A stretch of 64,000 nucleotides of DNA from Lysobacteraceae bacterium SCN 69-320 (GCA_001725155.1 MEFP01000004.1:1-64000), one strand, 5' to 3'; counted from the first letter of the stretch, positions 26,762-35,714 are shown. Made by a program: numbers and translations. Notes: a model not told the origin generated them from the letters alone.

Positions 26762-27889
26762 ATGCGTCTGAATATCCTGTTTGGCTGGACACTGATGTTC
26801 TGTTGCGGCACGGCCCTGGCCGAGGCGCCGTCGACACAAGCCGCGGCGGCTGGTTCGGCCGACACAGCCGCCACCACGGCTGACGGCGAGGACCAGGCGA
26901 TGGTCGAGCTCGGCTCGCAGATGCAGGCCGCCTATCGGAATTCGCTGGGTCCGGTCTATCTGAAACTGCGCGAAAGCGCGCAGCCGCGCGACTGGATGCT
27001 GGCCTCGCAACTGTTCCTGATGGCGGCCGACGACGACCCGACCTTCGGCAACGCCGCGCGCGCCGAGCTGCTGCGCAATGCCGCTGCGGCCGCGCCCGAG
27101 GACGCGCTGGTGCAATGGACTGCGATGGTCGCCATGCCCAGCGTCGTCGCCGGCGGCTGCGCGGCGCCGCGGGCCGCGCCGGCCAACCTCGATACGGTGC
27201 TGCGGCTGGAATCGGACAACGGCCTGGCCTGGCTGCCGGTGCTGGATCAGGCCTGGCGCTCGAAAGATGCGCTGGCGGTCGACTCGGCCCTCGCACGCAT
27301 CGCCGCAGCCCCTCGCTACGACGACCATTCGCTCGAGTATGGCCGGCTCCTGGTCAAGCTGTTCCGCGACAACGCCGACAGCCTGCAGCAGCTCGGCGCC
27401 GCGCTGGAGGTTCCGATGGACCCGGTGCAATACGGCCTGGCCCTGAGCCAGAACGCGGTCATGAAGCCGATGGTCGCGCTGAATCAGGCCTGCGACCGCA
27501 AGCGTCAGCCCGACGCCGATGCGCGCCGTTTCGCGATCTGCGCCGATATCGGCCAGCGCCTGCTGCACGACGGCAGGACGACCCTGCTGCGCCATTACGG
27601 CGACCAGGTGCTGCAGGCCGCCGGCGCGCCCGACCGCGACGAGGCCGAGGCACAGCGCCGCGAGATAGCCTGGCTGTACGACGCGATCAGCGACGGAGAC
27701 ATCGCGACCTCGCGTCGCTTCGCCGAGCTGCTGGTGCGCGATGGCGACGAACTCGAAGTCCTGCGCCAGATGGTCCGGGAGCGCGGCATCCCGACGACCC
27801 CGCCGCCGACCTGGCAGCCGTCGGCCCGGGAGCACGTGGAGATCGACGACGGCGAAGACGAAGCCGCGGCGGCCGCAAGCGAGGATTGA
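26762..27889 (+). CDS. exported alpha-helical protein of unknown function
   Basis: This 375-residue protein has a signal peptide (about 1-21, ending TALAEA). The mature chain is almost entirely helical with Ala/Leu-rich stretches resembling TPR/Sel1-like repeats, one cysteine pair region near AGGCAAPRA and another around NQACDRK...FAICADIG, and a very acidic C-terminus (DDGEDEAAAAASED). I recognise no named family. ATG 26762 is preferred to the in-frame ATG at 26753 because the ACGAGG ribosome site abuts the latter. It lies 122 bases after ggt and is followed by an orphan ParA-like gene. Confidence 0.7.
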   Translation: MRLNILFGWTLMFCCGTALAEAPSTQAAAAGSADTAATTADGEDQAMVELGSQMQAAYRNSLGPVYLKLRESAQPRDWMLASQLFLMAADDDPTFGNAARAELLRNAAAAAPEDALVQWTAMVAMPSVVAGGCAAPRAAPANLDTVLRLESDNGLAWLPVLDQAWRSKDALAVDSALARIAAAPRYDDHSLEYGRLLVKLFRDNADSLQQLGAALEVPMDPVQYGLALSQNAVMKPMVALNQACDRKRQPDADARRFAICADIGQRLLHDGRTTLLRHYGDQVLQAAGAPDRDEAEAQRREIAWLYDAISDGDIATSRRFAELLVRDGDELEVLRQMVRERGIPTTPPPTWQPSAREHVEIDDGEDEAAAAASED

Positions 27890-28034
27890 AACCGGGCCGG
27901 CCGGGTCCGCGGGGCGCCGGATTGCCGGCGCCGTCCTGCGGCCGCCCCGGCCCGATCCGCCGACGCCGCGCAATTTCCAGATGTGCAGGCTCGGTGTACC
28001 CTCGACCGCGTTTGGCCCGCGCGAGGACGCTTCG

Positions 28035-28670
28035 ATGCTGAAAGTCCTGATAGCAAGTTGCAAAGGCGGTTGCGGCAAGACCACGCTGGCGACGCATCTG
28101 GCGGCGCATTACGCGGTCGAGGGCAGGAACACCGTGCTCGTGGACTGCGACCGGCTGGCCTCGAGCCGGCACTGGTGCGAACGCCGTGCCGGACTGGCCA
28201 GCGCCGTGCTGCCGATCGACGGCACGCGACGCAACTGGCGCGAGCGAATTCCCGACGGAACCGACCGCCTGATCATCGACACGCCGGCCGGGACCAGCGC
28301 CGAGGATGTCGATGGCCTGCTCGACGAGGTCGACGCGCTGCTGATTCCCGTACTGCCGTCGCCGTTCGATCTGGAAGCCTGCCGGCCCTTTGTCGAGGAG
28401 ATTGCCGGACTGAACCGTATCAAGCGCGGCAAGGTCGCCGCCGGCGTCGTCGCCAACCGGTTGCGCCCCTGGACGCATGCCAGCCAGCTCGCGCTCGAGG
28501 AAATGCAGCGCTTCGCGCTGCCGGTCGTCGGCCAGCTGCGCGATACCCAGGGCTACGTGGTCGCGACCGGCCTCGGCAAGAGCTTGTTCGACTACCACGC
28601 CGAATCCGTGCGCTCCCATCAGGACGACTGGAAGCCGCTGCTGAAGTGGCTGCGCAAGAGCGGCAGCTGA
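28035..28670 (+). CDS. orphan ParA/MinD-type P-loop ATPase
   Basis: This 211-residue protein has the deviant Walker A of the ParA superfamily (ASCKGGCGKTTLATHLA), a VLVDCDRLASSRHW A'-motif and Walker B DRLIIDTPAGTS. It is clearly distinct from ParA at 19.3 kb: shorter, with no HTH and no Soj-type C-terminal block. There is no ParB-like or cargo gene adjacent; neighbours are an exported protein of unknown function and sixA. Such orphan ParA-like ATPases position chemoreceptor arrays, flagella, pili or secretion machines, but which one cannot be told. The ATG at 28035 gives the standard start one strand before the P-loop. Confidence 0.88.
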   Translation: MLKVLIASCKGGCGKTTLATHLAAHYAVEGRNTVLVDCDRLASSRHWCERRAGLASAVLPIDGTRRNWRERIPDGTDRLIIDTPAGTSAEDVDGLLDEVDALLIPVLPSPFDLEACRPFVEEIAGLNRIKRGKVAAGVVANRLRPWTHASQLALEEMQRFALPVVGQLRDTQGYVVATGLGKSLFDYHAESVRSHQDDWKPLLKWLRKSGS

Positions 28671-28919
28671 CTGCCCGGAGGCCGGGCCTGCCGGCGGCCC
28701 CTACCGGCTCTCGGTGACCTGGCATTGCCGCGTCACGGCGGGCATTGCTGCGCCGCGCTGCCGGCCGCCGGCGCCGGTTCGCCAGCCGGCTCCCCCCGGT
28801 TTTCGCGAAATCGTTACCCGTCATGGGCAGACTTGAACGCGTGACGCTATCGGTACGCCAAACCCGTGCGGGCTTGATGCACCATAGAGGTTCTCAACGA
28901 CAGGCGAGGAAGCCCGGCC

Positions 28920-29390
28920 ATGCAAGAACTCATACTGCTGCGACACGCCCATGCCGGCAACGCCGGCCCGGAGCAGAGCGACAGCGAACGGACGCTGAGC
29001 CTGACCGGCGAAGCCGAGGCGGAAGCGGCAGCAGCATGGCTCAAGGCCAGCGGTGCACGGCCCCAGCGCGTGCTGTGCTCGCCGTCGGCACGCACGCGGC
29101 AGACCCTGGAGCGCGTGCTCGCGCGCATCGAGTATTCCGACACGCGCTACGAACCGGCCATCTACGAGGCCACGGCGGGCGACCTCATGGGTCTGCTCGA
29201 CCAGCACCGCGACGCGGACCAGGTGCTGCTGGTCGGCCACAATCCCGGCATCGAAACCCTGGTCGCCCTGCTCGCGACGGGTCAGTCCGGCGAGTTCCGC
29301 GGCATGCCGCCGGCCGGAATCGCCTGGCTCGAAATCAACGGCGAGATAGAACCCGGCAGCGGCAGCCTCAAGGCGTTCTGGTCGCCGTAA
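28920..29390 (+). CDS. sixA: phosphohistidine phosphatase SixA
   Basis: This 156-residue histidine-phosphatase-superfamily enzyme has the RHG-type catalytic motif LILLRHAHAGN near the start (nucleophile His9), ERTLSLTGEAEAEAAAAWL, the second-arginine strand VLCSPSARTRQTLE and the late LLVGHNPGIETLVALL with the second catalytic His. Length and motifs match SixA, which removes phosphate from Hpt-domain or NPr histidines. A BvgS-like kinase with an Hpt domain occurs 17 kb away, though a link is only conjecture. A yceI-type gene follows after 14 bases. Confidence 0.9.
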   Translation: MQELILLRHAHAGNAGPEQSDSERTLSLTGEAEAEAAAAWLKASGARPQRVLCSPSARTRQTLERVLARIEYSDTRYEPAIYEATAGDLMGLLDQHRDADQVLLVGHNPGIETLVALLATGQSGEFRGMPPAGIAWLEINGEIEPGSGSLKAFWSP

Positions 29391-29404
29391 GTGGAGCCGG
29401 AACC

Positions 29405-29977
29405 ATGCGCCTGCGCCGCGCCTGGGTCAGCGCCTTCGTCCTGCTGGCGGCCTGCCTGCCGGCGACCGCCGAGCCGGTCGCGCTGGACCCGCGGCGCTCC
29501 ACGGCCGAATTCGAAGTCCGCGCGATGTGGATGTTCGACATCGGCGGCCGATTCGGCGCGGTCACCGGCGAGGTCGAGGTCGACCACGCCGCGCGCAGCC
29601 TGCGCGTGCGGGCGCGCATCGACGTGCGCGGCGTATCCATGCGCCGCGCGAGCTACGAGGAATGGGTCAAGTCCGAAGAGTTCTTCGACGCGCAGGCCCA
29701 CCCCTACATCGAGTTCGAGTCCGAACCGTTTCCGATGGCGACCCTGGACCTTGGCGGCGACATCGTCGGCCGGCTGACCCTGCGCGGCATGACCCGGCCG
29801 ATGAACCTGCGCCTGCGGCCTTCGCAATGTCCGGGCGCGGCCGCGCTGACCTGTCCGGTTGTCGCCGACGGCGTCGTTCAACGCAGCGACTTCGGCATGC
29901 GCACGCGGCGGGCGACTCTGGCCGACAAGGTACGCCTGCACCTGAGCGTGCTCGCCGTCGCCGCCAACCCCGGATGA
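29405..29977 (+). CDS. periplasmic YceI-family protein
   Basis: This 190-residue precursor has a signal peptide (1-22, LLAACLPATAEP). The mature YceI fold, a lipocalin-like beta barrel binding polyisoprenoids, is recognisable in LDPRRSTAEFEVRAMWMFDIGGRFG, the VSMRRASYEEWVKSEEFFDAQAHPYIEFES block and GRLTLRGMTRPMNL. FGMRTRRATLADKVRLHL closes the barrel. The stop codon overlaps a possible ATG of the downstream phospholipase gene, so sixA, this gene and the phospholipase gene are probably co-transcribed. Confidence 0.9.
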   Translation: MRLRRAWVSAFVLLAACLPATAEPVALDPRRSTAEFEVRAMWMFDIGGRFGAVTGEVEVDHAARSLRVRARIDVRGVSMRRASYEEWVKSEEFFDAQAHPYIEFESEPFPMATLDLGGDIVGRLTLRGMTRPMNLRLRPSQCPGAAALTCPVVADGVVQRSDFGMRTRRATLADKVRLHLSVLAVAANPG

Positions 29978-29991
29978 ACTGCAGGAATCCC

Positions 29992-31815
29992 ATGCGCCAA
30001 GGATGCGCGTTACTCGTTGCGCTGCTGCTCGCCGTCGTGCTCGGCGGCTGTTCGCTGACCCTGTCGCGCGAACGCGTGCGCCGTGCCGATGCGGTCATCG
30101 CCGAACTGCGCGACCGCGATCTGAGCTGCACGCGCGAAGACCATTGCGCGGCCGACTCGCCGTATCACGAGCTGTACCGGGAAACGGCCCAGGCCGGCGG
30201 CCCGCTGCATTTCGTGAGCCTGCTCGACCACGGCGCCGATTCGCTGGCCCTGCGCCTGCATCTCGTGCGCAGCGCGCGCAAGAGCATCGAGGTGCAGACC
30301 TTCATCTTCGCCGGCGACGATGCCGGCTATCTGTTCCTCGACGAACTGATCAAGGCCGCGCGGCGCGGCGTGCGCGTGCGCGTGATCGCCGACCAGCTGT
30401 TCTCGCTCGGCGACTACACCCTGCTCGCGCGGCTGGCGCGCACGCATGCGAATTTCGAGCTGCGCCTGTACAACCCGGCCTTTGACGAGGCCGCCACCCA
30501 GCCGCTGGAATTCGCCGCCAACCTGCTGTGCTGCTTCTTCCAGTTCAACCAGCGCATGCACAACAAGCTGCTGCTGATCGACGGCGAGACCGGCCTGGCC
30601 GGCGGCCGCAACTACGAGGACCGCTATTTCGACTGGGATACCGAGTTCGACTACCGCGACCGCGACGTCGCGGTGACCGGCGCGGTCGCCGGCCGGCAGA
30701 TGCAGGCCTCGTTCGAGCAGTTCTGGAACCATCCGCGCACGCGCACCCTGGCCCAGCTCAAGGACGTCAACCGGCGCCTGCTGCTGGACACGCGCGAACC
30801 GGCGCCGCCCTGGGACACGCCGACCTGGCAAAACCCCGATCGCGTCGCGGCCATCTCGCGCCAGGCCGACGACTGGACCTGGATCGCAGAGCATTTCGCC
30901 GCCAAGGTGTTCCGCGTCGCGCGGGTCGACTACTTCTCCGATTCGCCGAACAAGCCGCTGGAACCGGAAAACCCGGCCGACAAGAAGCTGACCCGGTACG
31001 TCATCGAACTGCTCGACTCGGCCAGGCACGAGATCGTGCTGCAGACGCCTTACCTGGTGATCAGCCGGCCGGCGCGGCGCGTGTTCCGCGGCCTGCGCGA
31101 ACGCGTGCCGGAACTGCGCGTCATCGTCTCGACCAATTCGCTGGCCGCGACCGACGCGTTCTACGTCTACGCGCTGTCGCACAAATACAAAAAACGCTAC
31201 ATCAAGCACCTCGGCTTCGAGATCCACGAGTTCAAGCCGTTCCCGGGCGATGCGGCGCAGATGATCCAGGGCTACGAAACCCTGGCCGGCCGGCGCGAAC
31301 CGCCGCCGCAGAGCGATTTCACGCCGGTGCCGACCGCAGAGGAACCGGCCGGCCCGCGCCTGGGGCTGCATGCCAAGTCCATCGTCATCGACGGCCGCGT
31401 CAGCCTTATCGGCTCGCACAACTTCGATCCGCGCTCGGACAACTACAACACCGAATCGGGCTTCATCATCCACGACGAGGCGTTTGCCGCGGCGCTGCGT
31501 GCTTCAGTGTTGCGCGACACCGAACCGCAGAACGCCTGGGTCATCGCGCGCCGGCCGCGGCCGGTGCTGGTCGAGCGCATCAACAGCGCGATCAACGATT
31601 TCTCCACCGCGCTGCCGCTGTTCGATTTCTGGCCGTTCCGCTATGCGACGAGCTTCGAGCTCAAGCCAGGCTGCACGCCGCTGCGTGCCAGCGATCCGGC
31701 GTTCTACGGCTGCTATGAGCCGGTCGGCGACTTTCCCGGCGTCAACCTGCCGCTCAAGAGCATCTATACGCGCATCGTCACGGCCTTCGGCGCCGGTCTC
31801 GTCGGCATTCTGTAG
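29992..31815 (+). CDS. phospholipase D-like lipoprotein (cardiolipin synthase C-like)
   Basis: This 607-residue protein has a lipoprotein signal (MRQGCALLVALLLAVVLGGCS, lipobox LGGC). Two HKD motifs mark the two halves of a PLD active site: MHNKLLLIDGETGLAGG and LHAKSIVIDGRVSLIGSHN. Strand IVLQTPYLVIS and FELRLYNPAF are also typical of ClsC/YmdC-type enzymes, which join or transfer phosphatidyl groups in the periplasm. It is about 130 residues longer than E. coli ClsC, with an extra C-terminal part. I prefer ATG 29992, with AGGA 5 bases upstream, over ATG 29974, which overlaps the yceI stop. A dense hairpin cluster follows the gene. Confidence 0.88.
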   Translation: MRQGCALLVALLLAVVLGGCSLTLSRERVRRADAVIAELRDRDLSCTREDHCAADSPYHELYRETAQAGGPLHFVSLLDHGADSLALRLHLVRSARKSIEVQTFIFAGDDAGYLFLDELIKAARRGVRVRVIADQLFSLGDYTLLARLARTHANFELRLYNPAFDEAATQPLEFAANLLCCFFQFNQRMHNKLLLIDGETGLAGGRNYEDRYFDWDTEFDYRDRDVAVTGAVAGRQMQASFEQFWNHPRTRTLAQLKDVNRRLLLDTREPAPPWDTPTWQNPDRVAAISRQADDWTWIAEHFAAKVFRVARVDYFSDSPNKPLEPENPADKKLTRYVIELLDSARHEIVLQTPYLVISRPARRVFRGLRERVPELRVIVSTNSLAATDAFYVYALSHKYKKRYIKHLGFEIHEFKPFPGDAAQMIQGYETLAGRREPPPQSDFTPVPTAEEPAGPRLGLHAKSIVIDGRVSLIGSHNFDPRSDNYNTESGFIIHDEAFAAALRASVLRDTEPQNAWVIARRPRPVLVERINSAINDFSTALPLFDFWPFRYATSFELKPGCTPLRASDPAFYGCYEPVGDFPGVNLPLKSIYTRIVTAFGAGLVGIL

Positions 31816-31860
31816 GTCCGCCGGGCGGGCCTGCCGGGGCGGTCGCGGCAGCGCTCTTTC

Positions 31861-32046
31861 GGGCGCCTCGAAAAACATCGAGGTGCCCGCGGCACGGCAA
31901 CGTGCCGCTCGCGATCAAGCGCGTAGGCGCTTGAGCAGCGGAGACGAGTCCGGACCTGGACCTGCGCCGGACTCGTCGACTCGAAAAATCGTCGGAACGA
32001 CGGTTTTTCGACGTTCCCTCAAGGGGGCGCCGCCGGCTGCGGCGGC
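31861..32046. repeat. cluster of six consecutive stem-loops
   Basis: Six hairpins lie back to back in 186 bases between the phospholipase and YkvA genes. (1) 31861-31888, 10 bp with one G-T pair, loop AAAAACAT. (2) 31889-31908, 8 bp, loop GCAA. (3) 31915-31934, 8 bp (TCAAGCGC arms), loop GTAG. (4) 31943-31977, 11 bp (GACGAGTCCGG arms), 13-base loop. (5) 31981-32011, 14 bp with one wobble (TCGAAAAA...), 3-base loop. (6) 32029-32046, 7 bp, loop GCTG. The spacers are 0-17 bases. Hairpin 5 could act as a terminator in either direction. The whole could be a structured RNA, a repeat cluster or an integration hot spot; no open frame here looks coding. Confidence 0.75.
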
Positions 32047-32167
32047 CGCGCCGGACTGCCATCCGCGGAGCCGTTTGGCAAGCCTGCGCACGACGCCAAC
32101 GTTCAATTGACGTCGCGACCCCGCACTGGCTAGTCTGCGAAGTCTCCCGCTTAGCTGAAGACCAGCC

Positions 32168-32746
32168 ATGTCTCTGACCATCACGATCGAACTCGGCGAC
32201 GCCGATCTGCAACATTTCATCGACGGCATGAAGAAGGCGCAGGAGGAGACCAAGCACCTCACGGCGCAGCAGGTCACCGATGCGGCGCGCAAGCTGCTGG
32301 CCGATTCGGCCAATGTCCAGGTTCCGCATTTCATCGCCGAACGTCTGGCCAAGCTCGACGCGATGATCGCCATGGTCCACGACGCCGGCTGGGCGCTGCC
32401 CGAGGACGACAAGAACCGCGTGCTGTCGGCGCTGACCTATTTCGCCGATCCGAAGGACGTGATTCCGGACACGGTGCCGGTACTCGGCTTCCTCGACGAC
32501 GCGATCATGATCGAGCTGTGCGTGCGCGAGCTCAAGCACGAACTCGACGCCTACGAGGATTTCTGCGATTTCCGCAATGCCGAGGCGGCGCGGCTCGGCG
32601 TCGATCCGGCCAGCCACGACGTGCAGCGCGCGCAGTGGCTCGAAGGCCGCCGCGAAGAGCTGCAGGACCGCATGCGCCGCCGGCGCCGCGATTCCTACAG
32701 CGGCGGTGGCGGCGCCTGGAAGCCGGCGCTGTTCCGGTTCGGCTGA
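32168..32746 (+). CDS. YkvA/DUF1232 family protein
   Basis: This 192-residue protein has a central DUF1232 signature: LSALTYFADPKDVIPDTVPVLGFLDDA fits the Y-F-x-x-P-x-D-x-I-P-D-x-x-P-x-x-G-x-x-D-D pattern. This short hydrophobic hairpin segment is found in YkvA and related membrane-associated proteins of unknown role. The N-terminus is amphipathic helix (DLQHFIDGMKKAQEETKHL); the C-terminus is a charged helix ending in an arginine run and a glycine-rich tail. A TAGTCT hexamer about 35 bases upstream may be its -10 element. A strong terminator lies 71 bases after the stop. Confidence 0.82.
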   Translation: MSLTITIELGDADLQHFIDGMKKAQEETKHLTAQQVTDAARKLLADSANVQVPHFIAERLAKLDAMIAMVHDAGWALPEDDKNRVLSALTYFADPKDVIPDTVPVLGFLDDAIMIELCVRELKHELDAYEDFCDFRNAEAARLGVDPASHDVQRAQWLEGRREELQDRMRRRRRDSYSGGGGAWKPALFRFG

Positions 32747-32817
32747 ACCGGCGTTTCGGCTGATCCTGTCCGGGGTTCCGGGCCGGAACCGTCGGCAGCC
32801 GAGCTGCAAACCTCAGG

Positions 32818-32850
32818 ACCCGCGTGGGCAGACCACGCGGGTTTTTTTTT
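32818..32850 (+). terminator. Rho-independent terminator of the YkvA gene
   Basis: A 10-bp stem ACCCGCGTGG / CCACGCGGGT with a 5-base loop is followed by eight T residues. Confidence 0.95.
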
Positions 32851-32992
32851 GCGCCGCCGCTCGCCGGCGGCGGTCGTGCCGCGACGCCCGCAGACCGGCG
32901 AACTTCATCCGACGGTCCCGCGCCTGTCCGTCCGTTGGCGGACGGCGCACTCCTTGCTGGGACCTGCGGCGCTGCCATGCTCTGCGGACATG

Positions 32993-33022
32993 AAAAACCC
33001 CGCGCTGCGCCAGCGCGGGGTT
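32993..33022 (-). terminator. Rho-independent terminator of the RDD-protein gene
   Basis: A 12-bp perfect stem AACCCCGCGCTG / CAGCGCGGGGTT has a 3-base loop. On the minus strand it runs into TTTTT (plus-strand AAAAA at 32993-32997, partly shared with the stem). It lies about 70 bases past the stop of the minus-strand gene. Confidence 0.92.
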
Positions 33023-33093
33023 CGGTCTTTCCGGATCGGACGCTGCGGTTCGGGAAGAAGAAACGCTGCGCCAAGCTATCCGGCCGCCGCGGA

Positions 33094-34248
33094 TCAGCGG
33101 CCGTAGTTGTTCAGCACCGCCGCCATCGCGATGGACCAGATGATGATGCCGACGACGCTGAGCCCGATGATGCCGATGTTCAGCGCCCAGCCGTACCACG
33201 GCATCGGCGGGCGTTCGAGCTCGTGCTGCTGGCCCGGCTCCACCGTATTGAACACCACGCAGGTGCTGGCCATGAGGTCGTGCAGCGCCTGCTTGCGCTC
33301 GGTGAAGCCGGCCATCATGTAGCCGATGTAGAGAATGATGTTGGACACGGCGCCGCCGAAATAACGCCCGGTCGCGCGCGCGAACGTGACCGGCTGGCCG
33401 TAGTCGTCGGTGACCTTCAGACCGAAGGCCTGCTTGCCGAGCGTGGCCTGGTTCGGACCGCTTTCCATCAGCGCGAAGTACAGCCAGCGGCCGACGTAGA
33501 ACAGCAGGATGCCGAGGAACGGAATCAGGTTGATCATGAAGGCCGGGATGAGCAGGATCAGGTTGTCCAGCGTATAGGCCGCGAAGCGGCGCCAGAAACC
33601 CGCGTGGATCGCTTCGCCTGGCGGCAGCGGCATGCCGTCTTCGAGCAGGTCGCCGCTGCGCACCAGCGGTGCGTCGGGCGCGGCGTACGGCGAGGAATAG
33701 GCGTCGGCGGCCGGCATGGCCGGCGGCAGCACGGCCGTCTGCGCCGGATTGGGGTTGGATGCCGGCGGCGAGAAGCTCGGCGGCGTGGCGGCGGCGCGCG
33801 GCGCGGGCGGCGGAGGCGGCGCCATCGGCGGCGGAGCCACCGCTGCGGCCGGCGCGCCGAGCCGGCTGAACGGGCCCCATTCGTTCTCGCCGACCTTGGC
33901 GACTTCGACATTGCCCGACCAGTCGCCGGCGCCGACCTTGCTCTCGACATAGGCATGCGGAACCGGGCCGCGCGGCTTGCCGCCGATCACCGCGAACAGG
34001 CTGCCGCGGGCGTCCAGCGCATGGATCTCGCTGTCGGCGCCGATGCTGCGCAGACCGTCCTGCAGGCCCTGCAGCTTGGTCAGGTCGTCGCTCTCCTTCA
34101 ACGTGACCGGCGCGCGCGGCACCAGCTGCGTACTGACTTTGTCCGGTTCCATGCGGAAATAGCTGGCCAGCGCCGGCCAGACCGTTTCCGCGGCGTGACC
34201 GGACAACACGGTGCCGGTCAGCACCAACGCATGTTTGGTGTTCTGCAT
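33094..34248 (-). CDS. RDD-family membrane protein with soluble N-terminal domain
   Basis: This 384-residue protein has a soluble N-terminal part (about 1-130) starting MQNTKHALVLTGTVLSGHAAETVWPALASYF, which looks like a small ferredoxin-like domain. A Pro/Ala-rich linker (about 135-200, runs of PPP) follows, then an RDD domain (about 220-330). In the RDD domain the first helix FWRRFAAYTLDNLILLIPAF carries the R and D, and NQATLGKQAFGLKVTDDYG is the second diagnostic segment. A last transmembrane helix sits near the C-terminus. RDD proteins are probable small-molecule or ion transport units of unclear function. ATG 34248 is preceded by GGGGAA. Its end is marked by a clear minus-strand terminator. 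Confidence 0.82.
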   Translation of the reverse strand: MQNTKHALVLTGTVLSGHAAETVWPALASYFRMEPDKVSTQLVPRAPVTLKESDDLTKLQGLQDGLRSIGADSEIHALDARGSLFAVIGGKPRGPVPHAYVESKVGAGDWSGNVEVAKVGENEWGPFSRLGAPAAAVAPPPMAPPPPPAPRAAATPPSFSPPASNPNPAQTAVLPPAMPAADAYSSPYAAPDAPLVRSGDLLEDGMPLPPGEAIHAGFWRRFAAYTLDNLILLIPAFMINLIPFLGILLFYVGRWLYFALMESGPNQATLGKQAFGLKVTDDYGQPVTFARATGRYFGGAVSNIILYIGYMMAGFTERKQALHDLMASTCVVFNTVEPGQQHELERPPMPWYGWALNIGIIGLSVVGIIIWSIAMAAVLNNYGR

Positions 34249-34360
34249 TGAGATTCCCCGATGGAGCAGGCGCGCCGGGCCGGCGCGCTGGCCCGACTTT
34301 ACCGTTTCAAACTGCAGGCGCAACCCGGACCGAACAGGGCTGCGCCGCGAACCGGCAGGC

Positions 34361-35644
34361 TCAGGGGCGTTCGACGATCGCCGTGACGCCCATGCCGCCG
34401 GCCGTGCAGATCGAGATCAGGCCGCGACCGCTGCCCTTTTCCTCGAGCAGCTTGGCCAGGTTCGCGACGATGCGTGCGCCGGTCGCGGCGAACGGATGCC
34501 CGTGGGCCAGCGACGAGCCGTTCACGTTCATCTTCGCCGGATCGATGCTGCCCAGCGGCGTATCCAGGCCGAGACGGTTCTTGCAGTAGTCGGCGCTTTC
34601 CCAGGCGCGCAGGGTGCACAGCACCTGCGCGGCGAAGGCTTCGTGGATCTCGTAGAAATCGAAGTCCTGCAGGCTCAGGTTGGCGTGCTTGAGCATCTGC
34701 GCGACGGCGATGGTCGGCGCCATCAGCAATCCTTCGCCGTGGACGAAATCGACCGCGGCGACCTTGGAATGGGTCAGATACGCCTGGACCTTCAGGCCGC
34801 GCGCCTGCGCCCAGGCGTCGCTGGCCAGCAGCACGGCCGAGGCGCCGTCGGTCAGCGGCGTGGAGTTGCCGGCGGTCAGGGTGCCCTGGCCCGAGGTCTT
34901 GTCGAAGGCCGGTTTCAATGTGGCGAGTTTTTCCAGCGTCGTGTCGGCACGCAGGATGTTGTCGCGCTCGATGCCGCGGAACGGAATGACCAGATCCTTG
35001 TAGAAACCGCGCGAATAGGCCGCCGCAGCCTTCTGATGACTTTCCCAGGCCAGCTTGTCCTGGTCCTCGCGCGCGATCTTCCATTCCTTGGCCATGAGCT
35101 CGCAGTGGTCGCCCATGGACTTGCCCGTGCGCGGCTCGGCCACGCCGGGAAAATGCGGCTTGAGCTCGCTGAAGCTGAAGCCGCTCAGCAGGGTCTTGAG
35201 CTTGTCCAGCGGCGTCTTGGCGCGCGCCGCGGCGAGCAGGCGCTGCTGCAGCTTGCGGCTGTAGACGATGGGCACGTCGCTGGTCGTGTCCGAGCCGCCG
35301 GCGACGCCGGCCTCGATCTGGCCCATGGCGATCTTGTTGCCGATATGGATGGCCGTGTCCAGCGAGGTGCCGCAGGCGCGGGCCATCGTGATGCCCGGCG
35401 TCGTCGGCGCCAGGCCCGAGGACAGGGTCGCCTCGCGCGCGAGATTCCAGTCCGAGGAGTGGTGGATCACCGCGCCCATCGCGACTTCGCCGAGCTCGAC
35501 GCCGTGCAGTCCGAACTTCTCCACGAGCGCGCCGAGCGTCTTGATCGACATGCCGAGATTGCCGACGTCGGCATAGGCCGTATTGTTGCGACAGAAGGGG
35601 ATGCGCACCCCGCCGATGATGCCCACGCGTTGCTGATTGCTCAC
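34361..35644 (-). CDS. acetyl-CoA C-acyltransferase (thiolase, FadI-like)
   Basis: This 427-residue thiolase catalyses thiolytic cleavage of 3-ketoacyl-CoA in fatty-acid beta-oxidation, or the reverse condensation. The acyl-accepting cysteine is in ITMARACGTSLDTAI, the catalytic histidine in FYEIHEAFAAQVL, and the deprotonating cysteine in LISICTAGGMGVTAIVE, with SSLAHGHPFAATGARI between them. I take the GTG at 35644 as the start (protein beginning SNQQRVGIIGGVRIPFCR) since AGGAAGG lies 8 bases upstream; the ATG-led extension to 35698 overlaps the divergent promoter region. FadI-type proteins usually pair with a FadJ-type hydratase/dehydrogenase; none is adjacent here, so it works with a partner encoded elsewhere. 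Confidence 0.92.
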   Translation of the reverse strand: MSNQQRVGIIGGVRIPFCRNNTAYADVGNLGMSIKTLGALVEKFGLHGVELGEVAMGAVIHHSSDWNLAREATLSSGLAPTTPGITMARACGTSLDTAIHIGNKIAMGQIEAGVAGGSDTTSDVPIVYSRKLQQRLLAAARAKTPLDKLKTLLSGFSFSELKPHFPGVAEPRTGKSMGDHCELMAKEWKIAREDQDKLAWESHQKAAAAYSRGFYKDLVIPFRGIERDNILRADTTLEKLATLKPAFDKTSGQGTLTAGNSTPLTDGASAVLLASDAWAQARGLKVQAYLTHSKVAAVDFVHGEGLLMAPTIAVAQMLKHANLSLQDFDFYEIHEAFAAQVLCTLRAWESADYCKNRLGLDTPLGSIDPAKMNVNGSSLAHGHPFAATGARIVANLAKLLEEKGSGRGLISICTAGGMGVTAIVERP

Positions 35645-35714
35645 GATTCGCCTTCCTGCGGCTGAGGGGGAAGCGCCTGCTATCATCAGACGTTTCACGG
35701 TAGTTGCTTATTCT

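Larger units (their letters stand above)
32747..33093. other. 347-base spacer between convergent genes with two opposing terminators
   Basis: It contains a plus-strand terminator (32818-32850) for the YkvA gene and a minus-strand terminator (32993-33022) for the RDD-protein gene. Nothing else with coding character was seen. Confidence 0.75.

Noticed and set aside
35688-35704. TTTCACG resembling half of a parS site
   Set aside because: The second half (GTGAAACA) is missing; no full parS was found near parAB or elsewhere in the window.
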